This document shows, in pieces, positions 27,945 to 37,236 of a stretch of 64,000 bases of DNA. The DNA lies in assembly GCF_014193515.1 (NCBI RefSeq), contig NZ_BLXX01000001.1, forward strand, positions 744,001-808,000, given 5' to 3'. The stretch is from Geomonas silvestris. GTDB taxonomy: Bacteria > Desulfobacterota > Desulfuromonadia > Geobacterales > Geobacteraceae. Below the pieces are notes generated by a model, which had not been told where the DNA came from, ran no database searches, and worked only from the letters and a program-made list of their open reading frames with translations. The position numbers were made by a program, and so were the translations under genes. How positions within the stretch are numbered: the stretch's first letter is position 1; every line of letters starts with the position of its first letter.

Positions 27945-29825
27945 CTAACTCTTCTTGCCCCGTGCCGTTTTCCGCGCCGGTCTCGCGGCGGTTTTCCCGG
28001 CAGCGGGTTTCTTCGGCTCAGGCTTCGCGGGGTTCTTCGCGGCGTCGATCCAGGCCGAGATCTCCCGGCCGCTTTTGAGGGCACTCTCCGGCAGTTCCAG
28101 CTTGAGCTTCTCGGCAAGCGCCCGGGCGTAGCGCAGCTGCCCCTCGCTCGGGCCGCCCCCCTCGCCCCGCTCCACCGGTTTCGCGTACCCCATCTTGGCG
28201 TGCACCCCTTTGCAGAAGCGCTGCCAGGTCTCCTTGTTCTCCACCACCAGGTCGAGAAACCCCTCCATGCGGCGGGTAAGATCGTAGTCGATCACCCAGG
28301 GGTGCTGCTCCCTGAGGTAGTCCACCAGCGTCTCCCCCGGCGGCAGCGGGACCACCTTCCCCTTCTCCTCGCGCACGTAGCCGCGGTCGGTGATGTTCTT
28401 GGTGATGGAGGCATAGGTCGAGGGTCGGCCGATCTCCAGCCGCTCCAGCTCCTTGACCAGCGAGCCGAAGGTGAAGCGCCCGGGGGGCTTGGTCTTCTTC
28501 TCGTCGAGCGTCTCCCCGAGCTTGGGCACCAGCTCGCCTACCGCCACCTCGGGGAGCGCCTGCAGCGGATCCTCCTCGCCGCGCGGTTCCTTCTCCTCCT
28601 CGGAGTCGCTGTAGACCTTCAGGAACCCGTCGAACTTGAGCACCCGGCCGTTCGCCTTGAACTTCTCCCCGGCCACGTCGAAGACGAGCGTCGTCGCGTC
28701 GTAGACCGCCTGCGCCATCTGGCTCGCCACCGCGCGCCGGAAGATCAGGTCGTAGAGCCGCGCGTGCTCGGGTGTGAGCCCCTCGCGGGAGATCAGGGTG
28801 GCGATCTCGGAAAGAGAATGCATGTGGGTGGGCCGGATCCCCTCGTGGGCCTCGGCCTGGCTGTTCTTCGAGGCGAAGCGGTTCGGTTTCTCCGGCAGGT
28901 ACCGGGCCCCCAGCGTCCCGGTCAGGAAGCTGCGCAGCTCGGCGATGAACTCGTCGGCCATCCTCACCGAGTCGGTGCGGTGGTAGGTGATGAGCCCCTG
29001 CTCGAAGAGCGCCTGGGCAAGCCGCATGGTCTGTTCGGGGGGGAGCTTCAGGCGGGCCGCGGCGGCAGCCTGCAGGTCGACCGTGGTGAACGGGGGCTTG
29101 GGCGATTGCCGGGTCTCCCGGCGCTGCACCTTCTCGGCAAGGGCGAAGCGCTCCCCCTTGATCGCCTCGACGATGGCCTGGGCCTCCTCTTGCACCTCGA
29201 ACTTGCCGCGCAGGTGGCGCGCGCTGAACCGCGTCCCCTCCTTATCCAAGAGAATCGAGAGAACCCAGTAGGGGGCCGGCACGAAGGCGCGGATCTCGCG
29301 TTCCCGGTCCACCACCAGGCGAACCGCTGGCGACTGAACCCGCCCCACGCTGAACTTGCCGCGCAGGTCCCGGCTCGCCTGCGGCGAGAGGAGGTAACCG
29401 ACCAGCCGGTCCCCCACCCTGCGACCTAAAAAGGCGTGGTAGAGCCCGGCGTTGGTCTTCTCGAAGGGGACCGCGCGCGCAAGCGCCTCCTTGAGCCCCT
29501 TCTCGGTCACCTCGAAGATCTCCAGGCGCAGGCAGGCCTTGGCGACCTCGTGCACCTCCTCGAAGACGTGGTTCGAGATCGCGTACCCTTCCCGGTCGGG
29601 GTCGCCCGCCAGCATCACGGTCTCCCCCTGCGCCGCCTTGCGCAGCTCGCGGGGGAGATCCTTCTTCCGGTCGTGGTAGACGAAGTTCGGCTGGTAGCTT
29701 GAGAGGTCGACCCCCAGGCTCGACTCCGGGAGATCCTTGAAGTGGCCGACCGTGGACATGGTCTTCGACTTCAGGATCGACTGTATCTTGCGCGCCTTGG
29801 TGGGCGACTCGACGATGATGAGCAT
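27945..29825 (-). CDS. Type IA DNA topoisomerase without C-terminal zinc ribbons
   Basis: The 626-aa protein has an N-terminal Toprim domain (VESPTKA; D75-x-D77 in AGDPDREG) and the catalytic tyrosine Y281 in GLITYHRTDSVRM. Further type IA motifs are FSVGRVQSPAV and EIGRPSTYASI. The residue after DREG is Tyr instead of the usual Glu. No CxxC zinc fingers follow. Instead there is a short helical segment (PSEGQLRYARALAEKLKLEL) and a basic Ala/Lys/Pro tail ending ARKTARGKKS. Length and missing fingers suggest an accessory topoisomerase rather than the housekeeping TopA. It should relax negative supercoils or decatenate. Confidence 0.9.
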   Translation of the reverse strand: MLIIVESPTKARKIQSILKSKTMSTVGHFKDLPESSLGVDLSSYQPNFVYHDRKKDLPRELRKAAQGETVMLAGDPDREGYAISNHVFEEVHEVAKACLRLEIFEVTEKGLKEALARAVPFEKTNAGLYHAFLGRRVGDRLVGYLLSPQASRDLRGKFSVGRVQSPAVRLVVDREREIRAFVPAPYWVLSILLDKEGTRFSARHLRGKFEVQEEAQAIVEAIKGERFALAEKVQRRETRQSPKPPFTTVDLQAAAAARLKLPPEQTMRLAQALFEQGLITYHRTDSVRMADEFIAELRSFLTGTLGARYLPEKPNRFASKNSQAEAHEGIRPTHMHSLSEIATLISREGLTPEHARLYDLIFRRAVASQMAQAVYDATTLVFDVAGEKFKANGRVLKFDGFLKVYSDSEEEKEPRGEEDPLQALPEVAVGELVPKLGETLDEKKTKPPGRFTFGSLVKELERLEIGRPSTYASITKNITDRGYVREEKGKVVPLPPGETLVDYLREQHPWVIDYDLTRRMEGFLDLVVENKETWQRFCKGVHAKMGYAKPVERGEGGGPSEGQLRYARALAEKLKLELPESALKSGREISAWIDAAKNPAKPEPKKPAAGKTAARPARKTARGKKS

Positions 29826-29884
29826 AGAAGGCTCCGCGGTGCACAGACCGTTCGGGGAAACTTAATCGGCTGAAGCTGGCTGTG

Positions 29885-29901
29885 GTACAGTGAGCTGTAC
29901 A
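29885..29901. promoter_or_regulatory. Palindromic TGTACA-type operator upstream of the antitoxin remnant
   Basis: GTACAG (29885-29890) and CTGTAC (29895-29900) form a perfect 6-bp dyad with 4-base spacing and include the hexamer TGTACA (29896-29901). Such TGTACA palindromes are the known operator core of yefM-yoeB loci. It lies about 21 bases before the remnant's ATG. Confidence 0.5.
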
Positions 29902-29921
29902 ACTGAACAACGAGGTATTAC

Positions 29922-29972
29922 ATGAATTCGATAACCTACACATCGGTGCGAAGCAATCTTGCCCAAACCACT
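29922..29972 (+). pseudogene. 5' remnant of a YefM/Phd-family antitoxin gene
   Basis: After CGAGG and an ATG, the first 16 codons read MNSITYTSVRSNLAQT, a textbook start for a YefM/Phd antitoxin, whose N-terminus binds DNA. The similarity stops there. The following sequence is Leu/Pro-rich, and the frame merely continues antisense to recD2. No toxin gene follows. A TGTACA operator upstream is preserved. The likely history is deletion or replacement of most of a toxin-antitoxin pair next to recD2. Confidence 0.45.
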
Positions 29973-30038
29973 TCGCTACCACTACTAAAGCCACTCACCC
30001 CACCGCAACGAAGCGGCCTGCCCTCCCGGATAACCGGT

Positions 30039-32219
30039 TCAAAGAGCCAGCCTCCCGGCGAGCTTGGTGAGCCGGCGCTGGGACTTGTGGTTTTGGACCG
30101 CCATGGCGAGCGCCTTCGGCTCGGCGATCAGCACCACGAGCTTCTTGCCGCGTGTGACGGCGGTGTAGATCAGGTTACGCTCCAGCATGGTGTAGTGCTG
30201 CAGGGCGAGCGGGATCACCACCGCGCCGTACTCGGAGCCCTGGCTCTTGTGGATGCTGGTGGCATAGGCCAGCGACAACTCGTCCAGCTCTCCGAAATCG
30301 TAGGGGACCAGGCGTTCCTCGAATTCCACCGCGAGATTCCCCTCTTCCAGGTCCACCGAAACGATCCTGCCGATGTCGCCGTTGAAAACTTCCTTGTCGT
30401 AGTTGTTCACCGTCTGCAGCACCTTGTCACCGGGGGCGAAGCTGGTGCCGAAGCGGGTCACCTTCGGCTCGGCGTTGCCGTTTAGGGCCTGCTGCAGTTC
30501 CGCGTTCAGCGAGCGCGCCCCGAGCCCGCCGCGGTTCATCGGGGTGAGCACCTGGATGTCCCGCACCGGGTCGAGGCCGAAACGCTTGGGTATCCGCTCG
30601 GTCACCACCTGCATGAGTTTCGCGTGCAGGTCTTCGGGGCCGTTGGCGGGGATCAGGTAGAAATCGGAGAGTTCCTGCGCCTCCCCCTTGAGCGGCAGTT
30701 CCCCCGAGTTGATCCGGTGCGCGTTCACGATGATCTTCGAGGTGGCTGCCTGCCGGAAGATCTCGGTGAGCCGCACGGTGGGGATGGCCTTGGAGGCGAT
30801 GACGTCGGAGAGCACGCACCCCGGCCCCACCGAGGGGAGCTGGTCCACGTCCCCCACCAAGAGGAGCGCGGCGCGGTCCGGGATCGCCGGCAAAAGCTTG
30901 TTCATCAGCACCACGTCGACCATCGAGGATTCGTCCAGCACCACCAGGTCGGCCTCCAGCGGATGCTCCCGGCCGCGCTTGAAATCGAAGCGCTGGGGGT
31001 CGAACTCCAACAGGCGATGAATGGTCTTCGCCTCGATTCCCGTCGATTCGCTGAGCCTCTTCGCGGCCCGACCGGTCGGCGCGCAGAGCGCTATGCGCAG
31101 CTGGCGTGCGGCGAGGATGCTCAGGATGCTGTTCACCAGGGTGGTCTTCCCCACCCCCGGCCCGCCGGTGATCACCAGGACCTTGCTCTTAAGGGCGAGC
31201 CGAACCGCCTCGCGCTGCGACCCGGAGAGGGTGAGCCCGGTCTCCTTTTCCACCCAGGGGAGCGCGCGCTCCGCGACGATCTCCCCCCAGGGGGGCGCGC
31301 CCGGGGCAAGGCGGGCAAGCCCGGCGGCGACCCCGACCTCGGCGCGGTAGAGCGGCGTCAGGAACAGGCAGTCGCACCCCGAGATAGGCTCCGCGACCAG
31401 GTTCTCCTCGGCCACCTCGGCATCGATGGCGGCATCGATCACCGCCCGCGGGATCTCCAAGAGCGTGGCCGCATGTTCGGCAAGCTCCTCCCGGACTGCG
31501 GCGCAGTGGCCGCTTCCGGAGAGCTCCTGCAGTACGTGCCGTACCCCAGCCCGGGCCCGCAAGGGCGAGTCCGAGGCGATCCCGAGTTTTTGCGCCAGGG
31601 TGTCGGCGGTCCGAAAGCCGACGCCGTGGATGTCCAGGGCGAGGCGATAGGGGTTCTCGGTCACCTTGACGATCGCCTCGTTGCCGTAGGTCTTGTAGAT
31701 GCGCACGGCGCGGGCGGTCCCCAGTCCGTGCGACTGCAAGAAGACCATGATCTCCCGCACCGCCTTCTGCTCGATAAAGGCCGCGGCCACCTTTTCGGTC
31801 CGCTTGGGGCCGATCCCCGGGAGCTCGAGGAGCCGCTGCGGGCTCGCCTCGATCACCTCGAAGACCTCGGCGCCGAAGGCCTGCACCAGTTTCTTGGCGA
31901 AGTGCGGCCCGATCCCCTTCACCATCCCCGAACCGAGGTACTTCTCGATCCCCTCCAGCGTCGTCGGCTGCACCGCCTTCAACTGGCTCGCCTTGAACTG
32001 AAGCCCGTGCGTCTTGTCGTTGTGCCAGCTGCCGGTGCATTCCAGGAACTCTCCCGGCGTCACCGAGACGGCCGATCCAATCACCGTCACCAGTTCCCGG
32101 CGCCCGGTCACCTTCACCCGCAGGACGCAAAAGCCGGTCTCCTCGCTGTGAAAGGTGACCCTTTCCAGGGAGCCGGCCAGGCGTTCCACGGGTGCGTCTG
32201 CAAAACTGGTCTGTTTCAT
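30039..32219 (-). CDS. recD2: RecD2-type ATP-dependent 5'-3' DNA helicase
   Basis: The 726-aa protein has the RecD2 plan: an OB-like N-terminal region, tandem helix-hairpin-helix motifs ([37 protein letters not shown]), then a superfamily 1B helicase. Walker A is GGPGVGKTT (residues 352-360), Walker B is [10 protein letters not shown], and motif III is [14 protein letters not shown]. The last motif, [13 protein letters not shown], is typical. It acts in DNA repair without RecBC. The ATG at 32219 has no Shine-Dalgarno, only a T-run before it, so the start or translation efficiency is uncertain. Confidence 0.94.
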   Translation of the reverse strand: MKQTSFADAPVERLAGSLERVTFHSEETGFCVLRVKVTGRRELVTVIGSAVSVTPGEFLECTGSWHNDKTHGLQFKASQLKAVQPTTLEGIEKYLGSGMVKGIGPHFAKKLVQAFGAEVFEVIEASPQRLLELPGIGPKRTEKVAAAFIEQKAVREIMVFLQSHGLGTARAVRIYKTYGNEAIVKVTENPYRLALDIHGVGFRTADTLAQKLGIASDSPLRARAGVRHVLQELSGSGHCAAVREELAEHAATLLEIPRAVIDAAIDAEVAEENLVAEPISGCDCLFLTPLYRAEVGVAAGLARLAPGAPPWGEIVAERALPWVEKETGLTLSGSQREAVRLALKSKVLVITGGPGVGKTTLVNSILSILAARQLRIALCAPTGRAAKRLSESTGIEAKTIHRLLEFDPQRFDFKRGREHPLEADLVVLDESSMVDVVLMNKLLPAIPDRAALLLVGDVDQLPSVGPGCVLSDVIASKAIPTVRLTEIFRQAATSKIIVNAHRINSGELPLKGEAQELSDFYLIPANGPEDLHAKLMQVVTERIPKRFGLDPVRDIQVLTPMNRGGLGARSLNAELQQALNGNAEPKVTRFGTSFAPGDKVLQTVNNYDKEVFNGDIGRIVSVDLEEGNLAVEFEERLVPYDFGELDELSLAYATSIHKSQGSEYGAVVIPLALQHYTMLERNLIYTAVTRGKKLVVLIAEPKALAMAVQNHKSQRRLTKLAGRLAL

Positions 32220-32230
32220 AAAAAAATTGT

Positions 32231-32331
32231 TCTAGGTTCTATGTTCTAGGTTCTAGGTTCTATGTTCTAAGTTAGGCTCGTCCCAATATAAATCTAGGTT
32301 CTACGTTGCACACAAGAACGTAGAACCTAGA
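32231..32331. repeat. Heptamer tandem repeat (TCTAGGT/TCTATGT) and 15-bp inverted repeat
   Basis: From 32231 to about 32270 the 7-bp unit TCTAGGT or TCTATGT repeats six times. Further on, TCTAGGTTCTACGTT (32293-32307) and its exact complement (32317-32331) form a hairpin with a 9-base loop, built from the same heptamers. It sits between gabD and recD2 and could act as a weak terminator for gabD. A related array lies at 43963-43997. Confidence 0.75.
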
Positions 32332-32358
32332 ACGTAAAAACCTGGAACGCCTTCGCCT

Positions 32359-33813
32359 CTATATTCCGCCCATGCAGAGGTACTTGATCTCCAGGAAGTC
32401 GTCGATGCCGTACTTGGAACCTTCGCGCCCCACGCCGGACTCCTTCACCCCGCCAAACGGCGCGACCGTCGAGGAGATGAGCCCCGTGTTGATGCCGACG
32501 ATGCCGTACTCGAGCGCCTCGGAGACCCGCCAGATGCGCCCCATGTCCCGGCTGTAAAAGTACGAGGCGAGCCCGAACTCGGTGTCGTTGGCCATCTGGA
32601 CCGCCTCCGCCTCCGTCTTGAAGCGAAAGAGCGGCGAGAGCGGGCCGAAGGTCTCCTCCTTGGCCACCAGCATCTCGGAGGTGACCTCGGTTATAACGGT
32701 AGGCTGGAAGAAGGATCCCCCCAGTTCGTGGCGCTTCCCTCCCAGGACCACCTTGGCCCCCTTGGCCACCGCGTCCCTAATGTGCTCCTCCACCTTCTCC
32801 ACCGCGTTCATGTCGATGAGCGGCCCCTGCTGGGTCTCACCCTTGAGGCCGTCGCCGACCACCATCTTGGAGACCGCCTTGCAGAGCTTTTCGGTGAACG
32901 CGTCGTAGACGCCGTCTTGCACCAGGAAACGGTTGGTGCAGACGCAGGTCTGTCCGGTGTTGCGGTACTTCGAAGCGAGGGCACCCTCCACCGCGGCGTC
33001 GAGGTCGGCGTCGTCGAAGACGATGAAGGGGGCGTTGCCGCCCAGTTCCATGGCCACCTTCTTCACGGTCCCGGCGCACTGGGCCATGAGGAGCTTCCCG
33101 ATCTCGGTGGAGCCGGTGAAGGTCAGCTTGCGCACGAGGGGGTTCCCGGTGAGTTCGTTGCCGATGGCGCCCGAGGCGCCGCAGACCACGTTGAAGACGC
33201 CGGCCGGGATGCCGGCACGCTCGGCCAAGACCGCGAGCGCCAGCGCCGAGTACGGGGTCATGCTGGCCGGCTTCAACACCATGGTGCAGCCGACGGCAAG
33301 CGCCGGCCCCGCCTTCCTGGTGATCATCGCCGCCGGGAAGTTCCAGGGGGTGATGGCCGCGCAGACGCCGATCGGCTCTTTAAGCACCACGATCCTTTTA
33401 CCCTCTTGGAAGGTCGGTATGGTGTCGCCGTAGACCCGTTTCCCCTCCTCCGCGAACCACTCGATGAAGGAGGCGGCATAGGCCACCTCGCCGCGCGACT
33501 CCGCGAGAGGCTTTCCCTGCTCGGCGGTCATCAGGATGGCGAGGTCCTCCTGGTTCGCCATGATGAGTTCGAACCAGCGGCGCAAAAGCTGCGAGCGCTC
33601 CCCGGCGGTCCTGGCGCGCCAGGCGGGGAAGGCAGCGTTGGCGGCATCGATGGCGGAGCGGGTCTCCTGCGCCCCCATCTTGGGGACCGTGCCGATGATC
33701 TCGCCGGTAGCCGGGTTGTTAACCGGGATGGTGCCCCCTTCGAGGGCGTCGAGCCACTGGCCGTTGATGTAGCACTGTTGGCGGAAAAGAGAGGGATCGT
33801 TCAGCTTGAACAT
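32359..33813 (-). CDS. gabD: Succinate-semialdehyde dehydrogenase (GabD-like, NAD(P)+)
   Basis: This 484-aa aldehyde dehydrogenase would oxidise succinate semialdehyde to succinate. NAD(P)-binding and catalytic motifs are intact: TPWNFPAAM, FTGSTEIGKLL, the general base Glu in MELGGNAPF, and the catalytic Cys in NTGQTCVCTNRF. The CVC arrangement and the C-terminal GVKESGVGREGSKYG are typical of the GabD-I group. GGAGG precedes the ATG. No GABA transaminase is adjacent, so the physiological aldehyde is uncertain; other semialdehydes are possible. Confidence 0.85.
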   Translation of the reverse strand: MFKLNDPSLFRQQCYINGQWLDALEGGTIPVNNPATGEIIGTVPKMGAQETRSAIDAANAAFPAWRARTAGERSQLLRRWFELIMANQEDLAILMTAEQGKPLAESRGEVAYAASFIEWFAEEGKRVYGDTIPTFQEGKRIVVLKEPIGVCAAITPWNFPAAMITRKAGPALAVGCTMVLKPASMTPYSALALAVLAERAGIPAGVFNVVCGASGAIGNELTGNPLVRKLTFTGSTEIGKLLMAQCAGTVKKVAMELGGNAPFIVFDDADLDAAVEGALASKYRNTGQTCVCTNRFLVQDGVYDAFTEKLCKAVSKMVVGDGLKGETQQGPLIDMNAVEKVEEHIRDAVAKGAKVVLGGKRHELGGSFFQPTVITEVTSEMLVAKEETFGPLSPLFRFKTEAEAVQMANDTEFGLASYFYSRDMGRIWRVSEALEYGIVGINTGLISSTVAPFGGVKESGVGREGSKYGIDDFLEIKYLCMGGI

Positions 33814-33987
33814 GGCTTCCTCCGTGATGATCTCGTATCTGTCAGCAGGATCCTGTCATTGTCTTGATTTCTCCGTTACCTGTTCGAAAAACTGTCCAGG
33901 TCGTCGCAGCACTGTCACAGAAACCTGGAAAGCAACCGGGATGCAGTATCTCCGGCGCTCTTTGCGGCAGTTTGCTAGTGTACCGTA

Positions 33988-34458
33988 TCAGAGGATTTTG
34001 TCGTTGGACTGTTTGCCGGTGATGCTGTCGATGGCGAGCTTCCAGATTTTGATCCCTGCCAGCTGCTTTTCCGTGAACTGGCACTCTCCGTGACCGTACT
34101 GCAGCATGACCTTCACCAGCGCCTCGTTTCTCTCCTCCGGCTCGACCAGTTCCGTTATCGTCCCGGTTCCCATGACGCACTGGTAGGAAAAGGTCCACTC
34201 GCAGGGGGTGCTTGGATGGGTAACCAGGTTCACCGCGTGTTCCAGCTCGAAACAGGCCTGGGGATTTTCCGCGATGATCTCCACCTTCCGGCCGGTCAAG
34301 GCGGTGTGGAAATAAAAGGCCGCGCCGTCGTAGCCAAAGGAGAGCGGCACGATGTAGGCCTGGTCGTCCTGCGAGAGCCCCACCCTTAAAACCTGGCTGT
34401 CGGCGATGATCCGGTCGATGACCTCGCGGTCGGTGATCTCTTTGTCGCTGCGTCTCAA
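33988..34458 (-). CDS. Pyridoxamine 5'-phosphate oxidase-fold flavoprotein (NimA-like)
   Basis: The 156-aa product has the split-barrel flavin-binding pattern: LRVGLSQDDQAYIVPLSFGYDG, FYFHTALTGRKVE, and CEWTFSYQCVMGTGTI. Members of this NimA/PNPOx-like group bind FMN or related cofactors and are often annotated as nitroimidazole-resistance or general stress proteins. The start is a TTG at 34458 with a G-rich site (GGGGGAG) very close upstream, so the exact start is uncertain. It has no operon partner. The substrate is unknown. Confidence 0.75.
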   Translation of the reverse strand: MRRSDKEITDREVIDRIIADSQVLRVGLSQDDQAYIVPLSFGYDGAAFYFHTALTGRKVEIIAENPQACFELEHAVNLVTHPSTPCEWTFSYQCVMGTGTITELVEPEERNEALVKVMLQYGHGECQFTEKQLAGIKIWKLAIDSITGKQSNDKIL

Positions 34459-34541
34459 ACTCCCCCCTGTCGCGCCCGGTCATCAGCGCGAATACGTATC
34501 AATACGTGGCAGGAGGGCCGCCCTCCGCCAGGGCACCGAAA

Positions 34542-35255
34542 TCAGTGCGCCGCCGAGGAGAGCAGCACCTCGAAAAGCTGGCCGTTTCTGGAGAGCCGTA
34601 CCCGGTCCTCCTTGATTTCCACCACCCGGGCGCCGGCCACCTGGGCCCCCTCGCCCACCAAGGTCCCGTTCAATACGGCGCGGCGCAGGTTGCGCTCGTC
34701 CTGCCAGGCGATCCCGGAAACCGTGATATCTCCACTTCCCACCATAACCGGTTGCTGCGCCGGGGCCGCGGCAGGCGCCGGGCGCTCACGCCGGGCCGGT
34801 TGAACCGGGCGCTCCGGTTTACCAGGGCGCGGCTCCGGTACGGACTCCTTCGCTACAGCCGGTACTTCCTTGAGCCCGGCAGCAAGAGGAGGGCGCGCCG
34901 GCTCCGGTACAGTCCCGGCAGCGGCGCCCGGGGCGGGAGCCGCCTCGGGCGCCGCAGGCTGCGCGGCAGGAGCCGGGCTCGTTGGTACGGCAGCGGCCGG
35001 GGCCTCCCCGGCCGGCGCCTGAGATGCGGGGATGGCGACCTCTTTGCCACGGAGGCTTCCCAGCGTGAGGAAACCGGCGCCGAGCGCCACCACGACCAAT
35101 AGGACTGCGAGGCTTATCCAGCGCAGCGGGAGCCGGCGCTCGGCAACGGGCGCCCGCCGGTAGCGCAGCACCTCGGGACGCAGGTCCTGGGCCGAACCGC
35201 GCCGGCTGCTTCTGTCCTGTTCCATCTTGCGCAGGGCATCGAGGATGAGGCTCAT
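34542..35255 (-). CDS. gspB: GspB/ExeB-like type II secretion assembly protein
   Basis: The 237-aa protein begins MSLILDALRKMEQDR, the signature N-terminus of GspB-type proteins. It has one helix (about residues 46-66), a long Ala/Pro-rich periplasmic linker, and a C-terminal GspB domain with VSGIAWQDERNLRRAVLNG and VVEIKEDRVRLSRNG. GspA/GspB complexes help assemble the secretin of type II secretion across peptidoglycan. It follows gspA by 3 bases; no other gsp genes are in the window. Confidence 0.88.
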   Translation of the reverse strand: MSLILDALRKMEQDRSSRRGSAQDLRPEVLRYRRAPVAERRLPLRWISLAVLLVVVALGAGFLTLGSLRGKEVAIPASQAPAGEAPAAAVPTSPAPAAQPAAPEAAPAPGAAAGTVPEPARPPLAAGLKEVPAVAKESVPEPRPGKPERPVQPARRERPAPAAAPAQQPVMVGSGDITVSGIAWQDERNLRRAVLNGTLVGEGAQVAGARVVEIKEDRVRLSRNGQLFEVLLSSAAH

Positions 35256-35258
35256 GGC

Positions 35259-37028
35259 TTAGGCCCCCCCTTTGCCGCGCGGAGCGGCCGATGATTCCCC
35301 CGCCCCGCCTCTTTGCAGCGTGGGGGGGAAGAATCCGCCGGCTCTGCGGTACAACAGCATGAGCGTAAGCCCCTTCGCCTTGCCATCCTCCGCCAACCCC
35401 TCGCGGCGCTGGAACGCGTTGACCGCCTCGGTCAGCTTGCTCCCGGCGACTCCGTCGAGCGCGCCGCGGTAGACTCCGGCCCCCTGCAAAAGACCCTGCA
35501 GACTCTTAAGGCGCGCCGCCTGATCCGCCGGCTTCTTGCCGGCCGCGATGCCGTGGAAATCTTTCCAGAAGAGGTAGGCCGTGCCGTTCCAAACCTGCCC
35601 CAGTTCGGCGCGGCTCAGGGTCGCCTGGCCGTCGAGCGCCGGCGCAACCTGGACGGTACCCGGTCCCAGCCCCGTCAAGGCCACCACGCGGCTGCCCCCC
35701 GGCACGCTCACCTGCAAAAGCGCCGGGGCATCCAGCCTGGCCAGGGCCTCCAGGTTTCCGGTCACCCGCGTGGCGTTCATGCCGCGGGTCTTGGCCAAAA
35801 CTGCGAAGTTCACCCCTTTGAGCGGTTCCGAATCGAATCCCGGAACCCGCCAGATCTTCAGGAGAGCGTTGAGCGCCTCGCGCAGGTTCTCTTCCTCGGG
35901 TACCGCCGCCAGCGCTCGCAGCGCCCGATCCTTGGAGAAGTTCCCCTGCTGCGGCGCAGCGGAAGGCGCGCTCGCTCCGGCCGCTGCCGGGGCTTGGGCC
36001 TCGGGAAGGGCGGCGATCCGGTCGCCGGCATTCCCCGGCTGCCGGGTCGCGAGGTCGTCCGGTTTTCCCGGCCCGGACCAGGTGCCCTTTTTCAGTCCCC
36101 ATGCGCCTTGTCCGGCAGGGTAGCCATCCGAGAAGAACGACCATCCTGCAGCCGCGAGAAGCGCCACGAGTGCCAGGGCTGCGCCTGCCTTTCCCCAGGG
36201 AGACGGCCGGCGCGGCAGGTCCCGACCCAGGTCGCTCAGCGAGGCGGCGGCCATGGCGGGGGTCACCTCGCGGGACTCGCTCGTGTAGGCAAGCAACAGG
36301 GCGCGGTCGCAGGCGACGTTTACCAGGCGGGGCAGCCCTCCGGAAAAGGCGAAGATCTTGCGGACGGCGCCGGCCGAGAAGCTCAGGGGCTCGCTCCCTC
36401 CCGCCGCAAAGCGGATCCGGTGCCTTATGTAGTCGCAGGTATCGGCGAAGCCCATCGGCTTCAGGTGGTAGCGCACCGTGATGCGCTGGTCCAGCTGGCG
36501 CAGTTCCGGCCGCGCCAAAAGCGCCCGCAGTTCGGGCTGCCCCACCATGACGATCTGGATCAGTTTGGAGCGGTCGGTCTCCAGGTTCGAGATGAGGCGC
36601 AGCTGTTCCAGCACCTCCACCGAGAGGTTCTGGGCCTCGTCGATCACCAGCACCACGGTCCGCCCCGAGCGGTTTTCCTCGAGCAGAAAAGCGTTGAGCG
36701 CCTGGTGCAACTCCTGGAGGTCGTTCGAGGTAGCCGGAAGCCCGAACTCCGTGTTGATCTCGCGGGAAAGCCCCAGCGGCGAAAGCGTCGGGTTGAAGAT
36801 GAGGGCGCTGCGGTGCGTCTCGTGCTCCAGCTGGTTCAAGAGCGTACGGATGATGGTGGTCTTGCCGGTGCCGACCTCGCCGGAGAGCTCGATGAACCCG
36901 GCGCGGCTTTCGATGGCGAAGAGCAGGTGGGCGAACGCCTCCTGGTGCGGGGTGCTGAGGAAGAGAAACGCGGGATTCGGGGTGAGTGCGAAAGGCGGCT
37001 CCTTGAAGCCGAAATATTCCCAGTACAT
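35259..37028 (-). CDS. gspA: GspA/ExeA-like AAA ATPase with peptidoglycan-binding C-terminus
   Basis: The 589-aa product is started at the ATG of MYWEYFGFKEPPFALTPN, the family's usual N-terminus, 14 codons inside a longer frame. An AAA domain (about residues 5-270) has SGEVGTGKTTIIR (Walker A) and VVLVIDEAQNLS (Walker B). A helix at about 280-300 crosses the membrane. The periplasmic part ends in a peptidoglycan-binding-like repeat (LQGLLQGAGVYRGALDGVAG). ExeA binds peptidoglycan and, with ExeB, drives secretin assembly. Its separation from a full gsp operon is notable. Confidence 0.9.
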   Translation of the reverse strand: MYWEYFGFKEPPFALTPNPAFLFLSTPHQEAFAHLLFAIESRAGFIELSGEVGTGKTTIIRTLLNQLEHETHRSALIFNPTLSPLGLSREINTEFGLPATSNDLQELHQALNAFLLEENRSGRTVVLVIDEAQNLSVEVLEQLRLISNLETDRSKLIQIVMVGQPELRALLARPELRQLDQRITVRYHLKPMGFADTCDYIRHRIRFAAGGSEPLSFSAGAVRKIFAFSGGLPRLVNVACDRALLLAYTSESREVTPAMAAASLSDLGRDLPRRPSPWGKAGAALALVALLAAAGWSFFSDGYPAGQGAWGLKKGTWSGPGKPDDLATRQPGNAGDRIAALPEAQAPAAAGASAPSAAPQQGNFSKDRALRALAAVPEEENLREALNALLKIWRVPGFDSEPLKGVNFAVLAKTRGMNATRVTGNLEALARLDAPALLQVSVPGGSRVVALTGLGPGTVQVAPALDGQATLSRAELGQVWNGTAYLFWKDFHGIAAGKKPADQAARLKSLQGLLQGAGVYRGALDGVAGSKLTEAVNAFQRREGLAEDGKAKGLTLMLLYRRAGGFFPPTLQRGGAGESSAAPRGKGGA

Positions 37029-37202
37029 GTTCTCAGAACCAATGGATAATTGACGGTGGACACGTGACAATTAACTACAAAAGCCAGACCTCTTCAGCAA
37101 ACCTGGACGGTTCTTCTCTCTCTTAGCGGTTGCGCCTCGCAAGAACTAAGGACAACACCATAGATGAGAGCAGCGGAATACAGAGTTACGGCAACCGGGG
37201 AT

Positions 37203-37234
37203 AATTGTCAATTGTCAATTGTCAATTATCAATT
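37203..37234. repeat. Heptamer tandem repeat (TGTCAAT) next to the SCP gene
   Basis: The 7-bp unit TGTCAAT occurs three to four times (AATTGTCAATTGTCAATTG...) and ends two bases before the stop of the - strand gene at 37237. Related AATTGACA units occur at 38350-38372 and 43863-43893, and degenerate copies near 37046-37066. Confidence 0.7.
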
Positions 37235-37236
37235 CT

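Noticed and set aside
29922-30485. 188-codon open frame beginning with the YefM-like start as a full gene
   Set aside because: After the first 16 codons it shows no antitoxin similarity and runs antisense through the 3' end of recD2.
30624-32249. 541-codon + strand frame opposite recD2
   Set aside because: Low-complexity Gly/Arg/His/Asp composition typical of a shadow frame; recD2 motifs on the other strand are complete.
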